In this document: positions 19,351 to 27,219 of the stretch, one piece after another
Layout: each line of letters starts with the position of its first letter
How positions within the stretch are numbered: the stretch's first letter is position 1
Assembly (NCBI RefSeq): GCF_000011485.1
Contig: NC_005071.1
Span: forward strand, 248,001 to 312,000
Direction: 5' to 3'
DNA length: 64,000 nucleotides
DNA from: Prochlorococcus marinus str. MIT 9313
GTDB lineage: Bacteria > Cyanobacteriota > Cyanobacteriia > PCC-6307 > Cyanobiaceae
Position numbers and translations under genes: made by a program
The notes under the pieces: generated by a model
What the model was told of the DNA's origin: nothing
What the model saw: only the letters and a program-made list of their open reading frames with translations
Databases searched by the model: none

Positions 19351-19636
19351 TCAATCATAGCTATTTTGTGAGATCATCGCCGATGTAGCACTTTGCCGGC
19401 TTGGCTAAGTGCTAATTAATTGCTGAATAAATTCACCTCTTATGTCTAAGTATCGGCTGTTTTTCCTTTTAAATCTATTTAATTAAGGGCTTTATGATTT
19501 GGTGCACATCAGGCATGCTCTTAGAGGCTGGATGTGACTTTGCTTTTGATTCGTAGACTTGCTTTGTTGTCGATAATGGAACTTTTGAGATCGATTATAT
19601 ATCTGCTTTTGGCAAATAAGATAACTCAGCTAACGG

Positions 19637-20839
19637 TTAATTGCTTGGCTCTCCTTTGCAAGCTAGCTGCTTGAGTGCGGTTGTGAGTGTGTTGAGTTCT
19701 TGCTCTTCAGTGGTGATGTGCACGCAGGCACGTAGGCAGATTGGATCTTCGAGATGCCGAATCCAGAGCTGATCGTTGCCTAATTGTTGAACCACATCAG
19801 GAGCTGGGGGGCCTTGGGGTAACTCAAAGCTGACAAGACCAGCGGCTGGGGCACTGTTGAGCAGAGTTTCAACGCCTGTGAGCTGTTGTAGTTGATTCCA
19901 TAGTTTTTGGCTGCCTTGGCGAATCTGGCTCAGTCGTTCCTGTTGCGAGCCTGCGGTTTCGAGCAGCTCCAACGAACAGCGCAGGCCTGCCATCAGTGGC
20001 ACGCAGGAGGTTGCTACCTCAAAGCGGCGACTGTCGTGATGGAAGAGTTCGGCCTGGTTGTTTTGAAGATGGCCTTCGTTCTGCAAGCTGCGCCAGCCAA
20101 TCAGGGTGGGATTCGCTTCGACTAGCACCCGTTCTGAGAGGGCGACTCCACCAAGACCTTCAGGCCCGCAGGCCCATTTGTGCCCCGTAAAGGCATAGAT
20201 ATCTGAAGCGACAGCGGCTTCCTGTACCGGAACTTGGGCGAAGCTTTGTGCCGCATCGACGAGCAAGAAAGGCTGTTGTGGATGATGGCTGAGGGCTTTA
20301 GCAACAGCTGAGATCGGCATCAATTGGCCTGTATTCCAAAGCAGGTGGGAGAGCACCACCAGCCTTGTGCTTGGTTTGAGGTGTTGCTCAAGTCTTTCCA
20401 GCACAAGGCTGTCGCTAGTCGCTTGATCGTTAGCACCATGACGCAAGTTTTTTACAGGCAGCGTGTCTATTGCTAGGTGTTGTCGGCGGGTCAGTTCAAT
20501 GCATGCAGCAACAACTCCTGGATGTTCACAGTCGCTAATGAGCAAGCGATCGCCTTCTGAGAAAGGCAGGCCCCAGAGCGGCAAGACACAGCCAGTAGTG
20601 ACATTTTCAGTGAGGGCGATGCGATGGGGGGTAACGCCGCAGAGCTTGGCTAATTGTGAACGAGTGGCCTGGATTTCTTTGGCCACATAGGGCCACACAT
20701 CGTTGGTAAACGGCCCTAGTTCCTGAATACGTTTCCAGCTGCAGGTGATTGCTTCTAGTGATGGCGTTGGCAGGGGGCCTTGGCCGCCGTAGTTGAAGTA
20801 GGTCTTGTTAGCGAGTGCTGGGCAGAGATCTCTAAGCAT
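19637..20839 (-). CDS. Class V aminotransferase, cysteine desulfurase/lyase-like
   Basis: A PLP enzyme of fold-type I, 400 residues. It begins MLRDLCPALANKTYFNYGGQGPLP, has the cofactor-contacting TENVTTGCVLPLWGL, and the PLP lysine K221 in FTGHKWACGPEGLGG. It is most like cyanobacterial cysteine/cystine lyase (C-DES) and SufS-like proteins. A CxxC or a mobile catalytic cysteine typical of NifS cannot be confirmed by eye. The first 17 codons lie inside the 53-bp direct repeat that borders the island, so the element inserted into the 5' end of this gene and resupplied its start. Confidence 0.8.
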   Translation of the reverse strand: MLRDLCPALANKTYFNYGGQGPLPTPSLEAITCSWKRIQELGPFTNDVWPYVAKEIQATRSQLAKLCGVTPHRIALTENVTTGCVLPLWGLPFSEGDRLLISDCEHPGVVAACIELTRRQHLAIDTLPVKNLRHGANDQATSDSLVLERLEQHLKPSTRLVVLSHLLWNTGQLMPISAVAKALSHHPQQPFLLVDAAQSFAQVPVQEAAVASDIYAFTGHKWACGPEGLGGVALSERVLVEANPTLIGWRSLQNEGHLQNNQAELFHHDSRRFEVATSCVPLMAGLRCSLELLETAGSQQERLSQIRQGSQKLWNQLQQLTGVETLLNSAPAAGLVSFELPQGPPAPDVVQQLGNDQLWIRHLEDPICLRACVHITTEEQELNTLTTALKQLACKGEPSN

Positions 20840-20842
20840 CAC
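20790..20842. repeat. attL-like direct repeat, left border of the island
   Basis: 53 bases covering the start codon and first codons of the aminotransferase gene. They recur in the same orientation at 35815-35867 with 49/53 identity (differences at four internal positions, by my alignment). The integrase begins 32 bases to the right. This is the arrangement of a recombinase-made attachment site. Confidence 0.85.
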
Positions 20843-20851
20843 TAGAATAGC

Positions 20852-20873
20852 GTTGGTATAGCTGTTGGTATAG
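20852..20873. repeat. Short direct repeat before the integrase start
   Basis: GTTGGTATAG occurs at 20852-20861 and 20864-20873, directly before the integrase GTG and next to attL. The pair could be recombinase binding sites or part of the integrase promoter (TATAG). Confidence 0.4.
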
Positions 20874-22097
20874 GTGCCGTTCAGAAAGGTCCCGAACTAC
20901 ATCACTAAGGCTCGTCAAAGCTACGTGCTGCAACGGGCAGTTCCTATGGATTTGAGGAGCGTGATCGGCAAAGCAGTGTTTAAAGAGCCAGGTGGGAAGA
21001 CTCTGCATGAGGCAAGAGCCCGCCAGAAGGCTTTCTTGCATAGAACTGATACGCTGATTGCGGAGGCACGGGGTCAAGCTGCCCTGACTACTGATGAGCT
21101 GTTAGAGGCTCTGCCTGGGCTGACTCCTCATGTTGAGAAGGGTGATATGGCAGTCGGCCTTGAGATGTTGAGAGTTCAAGGCCTCTTAACTAGTGAACAG
21201 GCCAAAAGAGGTTTTGATCTGCTCCAAGGCATCGAAAAGTCTGAAAGCTTGTTGATGCCAGAAGACTTGCTTGAGTTACGACGTCAACAAAAAGAACCTG
21301 CCTCAAGAACCTACGTGCAGTGGGTCAAGGTTCTAGAAGCGTTCATGAGTTTTTGCAAAGTAGCGAGCCCTCTTTCGTGTACGCGCGAAATGGCTGAGGC
21401 CTACAAGCAAAAGTTGTTAGGTAGGGGATTAAGTAAGAACACTGTAAAAGTGCAGCTGGCTTATCTCTCAGGCCTATGGACCAGCTTGAGTGAAGCACGA
21501 GGTGTAGCGCATATTTTTAAGGGTTTGCCAGCTTCAGTGCGATTGACTCCTGGAGAGGTTGCTAGGCAGTTGCAAAAGAAAGGCTCGTTTATTTGTCGGC
21601 CCATTAATGAGTGGGGTCAAAGCAACAGTCAATATCTCCCGATCTTTCAAATCCTTTATTACAGTGGTTGCCGTCTTTCTGAAGTATGTGGTTTAAAAGG
21701 AGAAGATATCAATGATGATCGCTTCAATGTGACTTGGTCTGATGAGAGAAGTTTAAAGACCCATTATTCACAACGTCAAATCCCTTTGCATCCAGAGATC
21801 TATGAATTAATGCAGGAACTGCGTAGAATTACTGGTCTGATATGGCCAAGTCTAAAAACGATTGATCGCAAAACAAATGAAATTCGTTGGGGGCATAATC
21901 TTTCAAAGCCATGCAAACAAATAACAGGTCTATCACCCAAGGATTTCAGAGATCGAGTAACTGCCCAGCTCGTTGAGCTGGACTATTCAGAAAAGGTCAT
22001 AGGTTTGCTTCTAGGCCATAGCCCTCGATCTACGACACAAATGTATGGAGGTTCGGTATGGAAAAAGGTTGTTGAGGCAGTTCATTCGTTGTCTTGA
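20874..22097 (+). CDS. Tyrosine recombinase (integrase) of the island
   Basis: A 407-residue site-specific tyrosine recombinase. It has an N-terminal DUF6538-like start (MPFRKVPNYITKARQSYVLQRAVP), a SAM-like core-binding domain (about 145-215), and a catalytic domain with R267 (SGCRLSEVCGLKGEDI), R359, H382 (LLLGHSPRS) and the nucleophile Y391 (TTQMYGG). The box II histidine is replaced by K356 (KDFRDR), a tolerated variation in the family. GTG start. It lies immediately inside the left direct repeat, as expected for the enzyme that moved the element. Confidence 0.9.
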   Translation: MPFRKVPNYITKARQSYVLQRAVPMDLRSVIGKAVFKEPGGKTLHEARARQKAFLHRTDTLIAEARGQAALTTDELLEALPGLTPHVEKGDMAVGLEMLRVQGLLTSEQAKRGFDLLQGIEKSESLLMPEDLLELRRQQKEPASRTYVQWVKVLEAFMSFCKVASPLSCTREMAEAYKQKLLGRGLSKNTVKVQLAYLSGLWTSLSEARGVAHIFKGLPASVRLTPGEVARQLQKKGSFICRPINEWGQSNSQYLPIFQILYYSGCRLSEVCGLKGEDINDDRFNVTWSDERSLKTHYSQRQIPLHPEIYELMQELRRITGLIWPSLKTIDRKTNEIRWGHNLSKPCKQITGLSPKDFRDRVTAQLVELDYSEKVIGLLLGHSPRSTTQMYGGSVWKKVVEAVHSLS

Positions 22098-22138
22098 AAA
22101 GAGACAGTCGATTTACTAAAAATATTTAAAGATTAACT

Positions 22139-22471
22139 ATGGGCAACAATAACCGAAACAAGTTCAATACAACATCAAAGTCCAAGTCCTTCTTTCCCAT
22201 CAAGCAGCATCGCTTTGACTCTTCAAAGCATCCAATCATTCAATCCACTCAAAAGTGTGCAGCACGCATGACAACGATGCTATCTGCGCAAGAAGAGCAA
22301 ATGCTAGAAGGTCTTACTAATTCTCTTCAATGCAATCAAAGGGAAGCCATTCGCATCGCCTTGTACGAGGCTTCCAGAAGCGGTCTTAAGGCTTTACAAA
22401 GCACCTCTAGATCGCAAGAGCGTCAACAACAAGCAAGGGCCATGCGGGACGCTCTAGGCCTCTCTGGGTGA
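22139..22471 (+). CDS. Hypothetical small basic protein, possibly ribbon-helix-helix
   Basis: This 110-residue protein has a basic disordered first half and a helical C-terminal half (LSAQEEQMLEGLTNSLQCNQ, then REAIRIALYEASRSGL). That spacing resembles a ribbon-helix-helix DNA-binding domain. It follows the integrase by 42 bases on the same strand and its stop overlaps the next start (GTGA), so the three probably form one mobile-element operon. Confidence 0.5.
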   Translation: MGNNNRNKFNTTSKSKSFFPIKQHRFDSSKHPIIQSTQKCAARMTTMLSAQEEQMLEGLTNSLQCNQREAIRIALYEASRSGLKALQSTSRSQERQQQARAMRDALGLSG

Positions 22472-23064
22472 GTCTTCCTAAAGCAGAAAAGCATCAGGCA
22501 ATCTGCTTGGCCGATCAACTCGAACTTACAGACAAAGAAATCATCAGGCTTGCAATCATCTGGCTAGCTAAAGCCATCAAAGATGAAACCATCACCAAGC
22601 TGCAAGACACTCCCAAGCTCTCTCAAGATTCATTGGCTAAGCAATGGAGCCAAACCCACAAAGGCGAGCCATCCAAACTCACAAGGCTCAAAGCATCAGC
22701 CAAAGCTGCTTACCAAAAAGCAGAAGCATTGGGCCAAGACAAAGACAAGCAGCTCTACGAGCAACGAGGCTTGATGATGCAGCAGCTTGGCGATCAAGCA
22801 CAGCTAACGACTATCGACGCCATGCTGCAGCTAGACGCAGACGATCTTATCGATCAGATCATCAATGACTTCAAAGACACAGAAGCTCTCAATCAAAAAG
22901 AAGAGGAGATCTTCCGCATCATGATCTCTTACCAGATTTGGGATGAGCAGCTCGCAACTGAGATCTGGCAACAAGAGCAACAACGAAAACAAGCAGAAGC
23001 CTTAGAACCTGAAATGACAGATGAGATGCTCGATGAATGGCTCAAGGGGATTAAAAGCAGGTAG
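22468..23064 (+). CDS. Hypothetical helical protein of the mobile element
   Basis: A 198-residue, Gln/Lys/Glu-rich protein predicted to be almost wholly helical. The first 40 residues (EKHQAICLADQLELTDKEII) could be a helical regulatory domain; the rest is charged coil. GTG start overlapping the preceding stop. No family recognised. Confidence 0.5.
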   Translation: MSLPKAEKHQAICLADQLELTDKEIIRLAIIWLAKAIKDETITKLQDTPKLSQDSLAKQWSQTHKGEPSKLTRLKASAKAAYQKAEALGQDKDKQLYEQRGLMMQQLGDQAQLTTIDAMLQLDADDLIDQIINDFKDTEALNQKEEEIFRIMISYQIWDEQLATEIWQQEQQRKQAEALEPEMTDEMLDEWLKGIKSR

Positions 23065-23173
23065 AGAGGATCAACCAACGACTACTCCCGTACAGCTGAT
23101 TCCTCAACAACCTCGAGAGAGCCTCACACCAGAAGAGCTAATCATCAGGCGCTTCTTTGATGCTCTTGACTGA
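23033..23173 (+). CDS. Possible 46-residue protein overlapping the upstream gene
   Basis: An ATG at 23033 opens a frame inside the last codons of the preceding gene and runs to TGA at 23171. It encodes a Pro/Thr/Gln-rich stretch ending ESLTPEELIIRRFFDALD, a plausible short helix. The overlap suggests translational coupling; evidence is limited to the open frame and composition. Confidence 0.3.
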   Translation: MNGSRGLKAGREDQPTTTPVQLIPQQPRESLTPEELIIRRFFDALD

Positions 23174-23249
23174 AAACCCTTGCAAGCACTAGAAAAAGAC
23201 ACCTACCCCCCTACTCTAAGAGGAAAGAAAACATAGACATACCAACACC

Positions 23250-23426
23250 ATGACCACACTCACGACAGCCAAAGAAAAGCTTTGCCGCTCCATGCTCAGC
23301 AAAGTCGGCATCTACGAGAAGATGCTGTTAGAAGCACAAGAAGAGAAAGACACAGAGACAATCAAGCACCTCTACCTACATCACACTCATCTAATGAACA
23401 GGCTTGAGAGGTTGCTCTGCTCATAA
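23250..23426 (+). CDS. Small hypothetical protein
   Basis: A 58-residue frame from ATG at 23250 with an AGGAAAG ribosome-binding-like motif upstream (23221-23227, rather far). It encodes a helical, charged protein (EKLCRSMLSKVGIYEKMLLE, then HLYLHHTHLMNRLERLL). It continues the run of small same-strand genes after the integrase. Function unknown. Confidence 0.4.
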   Translation: MTTLTTAKEKLCRSMLSKVGIYEKMLLEAQEEKDTETIKHLYLHHTHLMNRLERLLCS

Positions 23427-23485
23427 GGACCACACACTATTTACGCAAGAAACAACCGCTCTTTAGCTCCCTATTGCTGATCGTG

Positions 23486-23518
23486 CGGTGAACGAGCGAG
23501 CAAAGCGAGCGAGTGAAC
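23486..23518. repeat. Short GC-rich repeat
   Basis: GAGCGAGCAAAGCGAGCGAG, built of GCGAG repeats and flanked on both sides by GTGAAC. It lies in otherwise AT-rich island DNA and may be a protein-binding or replication-related site. Coordinates approximate. Confidence 0.3.
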
Positions 23519-23564
23519 CTCCATCTTTAATACAACTTCCTTCACTGCTTAAACTGATCAATAC

Positions 23565-23894
23565 ATGCCTACTCAATCATTACGCCCCAAGCAAGCCCAA
23601 CCCAACGCAAAACAACAACTCAAAGTTCATCAACTACTCATACCTGGAATAGAACAGCTACAGCAACAAGAACTAAATACCCAAAAACCACTTAGCATTA
23701 GTAAACCAATCAAACAGACATCAAAGAAGACTGTAAAGCCAAGTCCTAAACCAACACATAAAAAAGGAGCTAACCGATTGGAAGCTCCGTATGCCAAAGC
23801 TAATCCAACTAAACCTGGTAAGCCATCACCAGCTGAACTTAAAAAGCAAAAGCAGGAGATGTTGAACTGGTTGAATAACGTGAGGATTGGTTAG
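23565..23894 (+). CDS. Basic Lys/Pro/Gln-rich hypothetical protein
   Basis: 109 residues, very rich in Lys, Pro and Gln (SKPIKQTSKKTVKPSPKPTHKK), with a short helical end (SPAELKKQKQEMLNWLNNV). Probably disordered and nucleic-acid-binding if expressed. Last gene of the plus-strand set in the left arm of the island. Confidence 0.4.
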   Translation: MPTQSLRPKQAQPNAKQQLKVHQLLIPGIEQLQQQELNTQKPLSISKPIKQTSKKTVKPSPKPTHKKGANRLEAPYAKANPTKPGKPSPAELKKQKQEMLNWLNNVRIG

Positions 23895-23902
23895 CCATAT
23901 GC

Positions 23903-24205
23903 CTAAGTTACCAACCCGGTGCAGGGCTTGCCGTTTTCGTCCGCGACAACACCGTGTCTCTTATTAGCTCTCTCAAAATCAGCTTTTGTCAGTCCTGAAC
24001 CAGAACCTTGTGACAAGTAAGGGTTACTCGCTCCCGCCGCATAACCAGAGCCTTCTGGCAGCGTATTGCTATTTCTATTATTAGTGAAAGTCGTTTGCTC
24101 AACCGCCACACCTGGATCATTTTCGCCGAAACCACCACTAACCCTCTTTAACTCGTCAGTTGATAGTTCCTCGTTGATTTCTTCGTTTTCTTTTGGGTCA
24201 GTCAT
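23903..24205 (-). CDS. Double-glycine-leader peptide precursor with GSGSG motif
   Basis: This 100-residue precursor has an acidic leader ending ELSTDELKRVSGG, a double-glycine processing site of the type cut by C39-peptidase exporters. The remainder (about 75 residues) is Gly/Asn/Ser-rich and contains LPEGSG and QGSGSGLTKADFER. The leader is nearly identical to that of the gene at 28687-28923, but the following sequences differ except for the GSGSG motif. The leader is not the ProcA type, so ProcM may not be its enzyme. A TATACT box lies 23 bases upstream of ATG. Confidence 0.65.
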   Translation of the reverse strand: MTDPKENEEINEELSTDELKRVSGGFGENDPGVAVEQTTFTNNRNSNTLPEGSGYAAGASNPYLSQGSGSGLTKADFERANKRHGVVADENGKPCTGLVT

Positions 24206-24227
24206 TAGGCGTAAATACTCTTTGCTA

Positions 24228-24233
24228 AGTATA
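24228..24233 (-). promoter_or_regulatory. Minus-10-like TATACT box
   Basis: GCTATACTTAG on the minus strand, 23 bases before the ATG at 24205 and followed by GAGTATTTA. The same block precedes the genes starting at 28447 and 28923. Confidence 0.5.
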
Positions 24234-24312
24234 GCTAACCTCAGGGGAATTGCCAGGACTGGAATATTGGAAGAACCTGCCGGAGATTACCTAGCTTCTA
24301 CTCCTTAAGGTC

Positions 24313-24358
24313 GTGCCAGGTATCGGATGGCGTTTTAAGCAAATAGGGCAGTCGTTGA
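24313..24358 (-). repeat. Conserved cassette-boundary element, copy 1 of 7
   Basis: A roughly 46-base element beginning GTGCCAGGTATCGGAT on the plus strand. It lies just beyond the terminator of each procA gene. Other copies start at 25250, 26191, 26589, 27032, 28040 and 29663. It marks the boundary of each duplicated procA cassette. Confidence 0.8.
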
Positions 24359-24364
24359 AGAAAT

Positions 24365-24392
24365 AAAAAGCCCCTGCTAATGCAAGGGCTTT
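24365..24392 (-). terminator. Intrinsic terminator of the procA at 24419
   Basis: On the minus strand AAAGCCC, a loop, GGGGCTTTTTA: a short GC stem with T tract, 27 bases after the procA stop. Confidence 0.75.
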
Positions 24393-24418
24393 GAGTGTGT
24401 AGGCTGTGGCCGTGGTTA

Positions 24419-24691
24419 TCAGCACATTTTCCCCACAAGCAGATCGCAAGTCTCACAGGTTATCGACACAATGGTTCCCCCAATGGTTCCCCCAGCCACA
24501 CCTTCCAGCTCAGCATCAGACAGGTTCTTTTGTGAGTTGGCTTGATGTGCTTTTAAGTCTTCTGTGGTAATCGCGAACCCTGAGGCTTTAGCAATAGCAA
24601 CAACATCAGCACCTTCTACTTTGAGCTGTTCCTGCAGTGAAGTGTCTGCTTGAACCTTGGCAATGAATGCCTTGAGTTGTTCTTCTGACAT
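24419..24691 (-). CDS. procA1.7: Prochlorosin precursor ProcA (probably ProcA1.7)
   Basis: Lanthipeptide precursor of 90 residues from MSEEQL. Residues 1-68 are the conserved Nif11-like leader (MSEEQLKAFIAKVQADTSLQ) ending LSDAELEGVAGG. The 22-residue core begins TIGGTIVSIT and has three cysteines, with Thr/Ser partners for thioether rings made by ProcM. I recognise this core as the described ProcA1.7. An upstream ATG at 24715 would add eight residues, but the paralogues support MSEEQL. The conserved promoter-like region lies upstream and the terminator downstream. Confidence 0.93.
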   Translation of the reverse strand: MSEEQLKAFIAKVQADTSLQEQLKVEGADVVAIAKASGFAITTEDLKAHQANSQKNLSDAELEGVAGGTIGGTIVSITCETCDLLVGKMC

Positions 24692-24784
24692 CAGATTTAG
24701 TTGTCTATGCTTCATGCATAGCCCAATCTAAGGATGTTGAGTTCAAGCATCGATTGAATTGTATGAAATTTCTACTACCTCAGG

Positions 24785-25123
24785 TTGCAAGCAGACGGCA
24801 TCAGTGAATGGAGCCCTGCCTTTTTAAAGCTCTCGGCAACGCTGGATGGTTGTGCCAGGCGTTATGAGCGGTTTTGCCAGAAGTATCGCCATCACAGCAA
24901 AGAGGCGCCTAAGTGCCACTGGGGCAGCCGCATGCTTAAACGGCTAGTCAGTTATTCAAGAACTAGAAGCAAGAAGAAGAGGATCTCATCAGGCCAACAA
25001 CGATTGCCATGGGACTGGGATGTAAGGCTTAATCAAATCCCTGAGGATTGGCATCAAGTTGCGGTGAGATTTAGGCGTGCAAATGGAATCAGAGATGGAG
25101 ATCAATCTCTCAGGATGTGGTGA
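24785..25123 (+). CDS. Repeated small basic protein, copy A (unknown family)
   Basis: This basic protein of up to 112 residues carries RYERFCQKYRHHSKEAPKCH, GSRMLKRLV, TRSKKKRIS and RLNQIPEDWHQVAVRFRRAN. It is closely related to the ORF at 27634-27912 and to a frameshifted copy at 25798-26063. It lies divergently upstream of a procA gene and is duplicated with it. The start is uncertain: TTG at 24785 or a later codon before RRYERF. The Lys/Arg content and Cys/His residues suggest nucleic-acid binding, but no family is recognised. Confidence 0.5.
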   Translation: MQADGISEWSPAFLKLSATLDGCARRYERFCQKYRHHSKEAPKCHWGSRMLKRLVSYSRTRSKKKRISSGQQRLPWDWDVRLNQIPEDWHQVAVRFRRANGIRDGDQSLRMW

Positions 25124-25249
25124 TTAGTTGGGCAATATAAGTAGTTTTCTAGCAGATAAAGTTGACGTTAGATTTGTCATGAATGCGAAAAACTATTGCT
25201 GATTTTTACCTGCCAATGAAGACATCAAGGCAACTTTTGCAAGTCAATG

Positions 25250-25295
25250 GTGCCAGGTATCGGATACCGTTTTAAGTGAATAGTGAGGTGATTGA
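25250..25295 (-). repeat. Conserved cassette-boundary element, copy 2
   Basis: GTGCCAGGTATCGGAT element after the procA at 25356. The hairpin that normally follows (about 25295-25312) has lost its second arm, so termination here may be impaired. Confidence 0.7.
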
Positions 25296-25355
25296 AAAAG
25301 CCCCTGTTGTTGAGTGTGTAGGCTGGTGGCCTCCATTTCACTCACAGCTCATCAA

Positions 25356-25631
25356 TCACAGCCAACACTCTAGTGTACACAAAAAACTGGAGAGTGTATG
25401 TCCAGGTTTGCAGCCACATCCATTAGTAGATTTACCGCCAGCTACACCTTCCAGCTCATCATCAGACAGGGTTTGGCGATGAGTGTTTCGCTCGAAATCG
25501 TCTGTGGTAATCGAGAACCCAGCAGCTTTGGCAATGGCTACAACATCAGCTCCTTCTACTTTGAGCTGTTCCTGCAGCGAAGTGTCTGCTTGAACCTTGG
25601 CGATGAATGCCTTGAGTTGTTCTTCTGACAT
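25356..25631 (-). CDS. procA: Prochlorosin precursor ProcA
   Basis: A 91-residue ProcA with the standard leader (MSEEQLKAFIAKVQADTSLQ, ending LSDDELEGVAGG). The 25-residue core is KSTNGCGCKPGHTLSSFLCT followed by LECWL, with four cysteines and several Ser/Thr. It is the second of seven precursors from the left and is probably ProcA1.6 if numbered outward from procM. Substrate of ProcM by homology. Its downstream terminator is degenerate. Confidence 0.92.
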   Translation of the reverse strand: MSEEQLKAFIAKVQADTSLQEQLKVEGADVVAIAKAAGFSITTDDFERNTHRQTLSDDELEGVAGGKSTNGCGCKPGHTLSSFLCTLECWL

Positions 25632-25797
25632 TAATTGCAGGGTCGCTTTTTCTTATTTGTAGCCCAACCCAAGCTTGAAGACTGCAAACATCGATGTAAT
25701 TGTATGAAACTTCCACTACAGCAGGGTGCAAGCAGACGGCATCAGTGAATGGCCGCAAGCCTTTTTAAAGCTCTCGGCAACACCGGATTGTTGTGCC

Positions 25798-26063
25798 ATG
25801 CGCTATGAGCGTTTTTGTAAGCACTACCGCCATAAGAGTAAAGCGGCTCCCAATACCACTGGGGTAGTCGCATACTTAAACGGCTGGTGAGCAGTGCAAG
25901 AACTAGAAGTAAGAAGAAGAGGGTTTCTCCAGGTCAACAACGACTGCCATGGGATTGGGATGTTCGCCTCAATCAAATCCCTGAGGATTGGCATCAGGTT
26001 GCGGTGAGATTTAGAAAAACAAATGGAATCAGAGATGGAGATCAAACTCTCAGACTGTGGTGA
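25798..26063 (+). pseudogene. Broken copy of the repeated small basic protein
   Basis: DNA homologous to the ORFs at 24785 and 27634. One base is missing near 25850 (CCCAATACCACTGG versus CCTAAGTGCCACTGG), so the frame starting at ATG 25798 ends at a TGA about 90 bases in. The second half (NQIPEDWHQVAVRF) survives in another frame. This is evidence that the cassette was copied with its passenger gene and that selection on this copy has relaxed. Confidence 0.7.
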
Positions 26064-26190
26064 TTAGTTGGGCAATATAAGTAGTTTTCTGGCAGATAAA
26101 GTTGACGTTAGATTTGTCATAAATGCGAAGAACTATTGCTGATTGTCACCTACTGAATAAGACATCAAGGTAACTTTCTGCAAGTCAATG

Positions 26191-26236
26191 GTGCCAGGTA
26201 TCGGATGGCATTTAGGCGTAATTAGACGAGTGGCCT
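26191..26236 (-). repeat. Conserved cassette-boundary element, copy 3
   Basis: GTGCCAGGTATCGGAT element directly after the terminator of the procA at 26290. Confidence 0.75.
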
Positions 26237-26243
26237 AAGAAGT

Positions 26244-26271
26244 AAAAAGCCCCTGCTAATGCAAGGGCTTT
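26244..26271 (-). terminator. Intrinsic terminator of the procA at 26290
   Basis: Same hairpin and T tract as after the procA at 24419, 18 bases past the stop. Confidence 0.75.
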
Positions 26272-26289
26272 GAGTGTGTATTTGGCTTA

Positions 26290-26553
26290 TCATCCCTCAC
26301 AGCTTCCACCTCCAGCCGTACAGTCCGTAAACGCCCACCATCCCCCCGTACACCCAGGGCCCGCACCATGAAGGCCTTCCAGCTCATCATCAGACAGATT
26401 TTGGCGATGAGTGTTTAGGTCTTCTGTGGTAATCGAGAACCCAGCAGCTTTGGCAATAGCAACAACATCAGCTCCTTCTACTTTGAGCTGTTCCTGCAGT
26501 GAAGTGTCTGCTTGAACTTTGGCGATGAATGCCTTGAGTTGTTCTTCTGACAT
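26290..26553 (-). CDS. procA: Prochlorosin precursor ProcA with altered cleavage motif
   Basis: An 87-residue ProcA. The leader is standard up to LSDDELEG but then reads LHGA instead of VAGG. The core runs GPGCTGGWWAFTDCTAGGGS and ends CEG, with three Cys, Thr and Ser partners, and is unusually rich in Gly and Trp. Probably ProcA1.5 by order. It belongs to a short cassette: its upstream region is a 35-base spacer shared with the gene at 26751, abutting the next boundary element, so the usual long promoter region is missing. Confidence 0.9.
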   Translation of the reverse strand: MSEEQLKAFIAKVQADTSLQEQLKVEGADVVAIAKAAGFSITTEDLNTHRQNLSDDELEGLHGAGPGCTGGWWAFTDCTAGGGSCEG

Positions 26554-26588
26554 TGGATTAGAAATTGGGTGTTGTTTATAAGTTTAAG

Positions 26589-26634
26589 GTGCCAGGTATC
26601 GGATGCCGTTTTAAGCGAATAGGGAGGTCGTTGA
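26589..26634 (-). repeat. Conserved cassette-boundary element, copy 4
   Basis: GTGCCAGGTATCGGAT element, 36 bases upstream of the procA at 26553 and downstream of the procA at 26751. Confidence 0.75.
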
Positions 26635-26640
26635 AGAAAT

Positions 26641-26668
26641 AAAAAGCCTCTGCAATAAAAAGGGCTTT
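26641..26668 (-). terminator. Intrinsic terminator of the procA at 26751
   Basis: AAAGCCC, an A/T-rich loop, GGCTTTTTA on the minus strand. It lies about 80 bases past the stop. Confidence 0.65.
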
Positions 26669-26750
26669 CAGTGTTTAGTTCATGCAGATTGTCCAAGTCA
26701 AGTTTTTAGGTTTGGTTTTCCGCAGCCAATCGGGCAGGTCAGAGCTACCT

Positions 26751-26996
26751 CTAGCTCGGACAGGCAGGACCGAAGGTACATTTGCCGTTTCTGTACGAGC
26801 TTCCCCCCCCAGCCACACCTTCAAGCTCATCATCAGACAGGTTTTGGCGATGAGAGTTTAGGTCTTCTGTGGTAATTGCGAACCCAGCAGCCTTTGCAAT
26901 AGCAACAGGGTCAGCGCCTTCTGCTTTTAACTGTTCCTGCAGTGAAGTATCGGCTTGAACTTTGGTGAGGAATGCCTTCAGTTGTTCTTCTGACAT
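26751..26996 (-). CDS. procA: Prochlorosin precursor ProcA with G8 at leader-core junction
   Basis: An 81-residue ProcA with the standard leader (slightly divergent: KAFLTKVQADTSLQEQLKAE). The core after VAGG is GSSYRNGKCTFGPACPS, with two cysteines. A run of eight G on the coding strand falls exactly at the VAGG-core boundary. Probably ProcA1.4 by order. It is in a short cassette without the long promoter-like region; it may be co-transcribed from the right or use the 35-base spacer. Confidence 0.9.
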   Translation of the reverse strand: MSEEQLKAFLTKVQADTSLQEQLKAEGADPVAIAKAAGFAITTEDLNSHRQNLSDDELEGVAGGGSSYRNGKCTFGPACPS

Positions 26997-27031
26997 TGGA
27001 TTAGAAATTAGTTCTTGTTTATAAGTTTAAG

Positions 27032-27077
27032 GTGCCAGGTATTGGATACCGTTTTAAGTGAATATTGAAGTCGTTGA
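27032..27077 (-). repeat. Conserved cassette-boundary element, copy 5
   Basis: GTGCCAGGTATTGGAT, one base different from the other copies, after the terminator of the procA at 27220. Confidence 0.7.
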
Positions 27078-27083
27078 TGAAAT

Positions 27084-27104
27084 AAAAAGCCCCCTGAGGG
27101 CTTT
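27084..27104 (-). terminator. Intrinsic terminator of the procA at 27220
   Basis: AAAGCCC-TCAG-GGGGCTTTTTA on the minus strand: compact stem, four-base loop and T tract. Confidence 0.75.
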
Positions 27105-27219
27105 GAGTGTGTAGGCTGTGGCCGTTTAGTTATCCTTCAGGGTTTACTCTGCAGCGTTAGTTGTTATGGATCTTCGATCTTGACCAGGTTCCAGGTTGGG
27201 TTGATCCACCAGACAGGGT

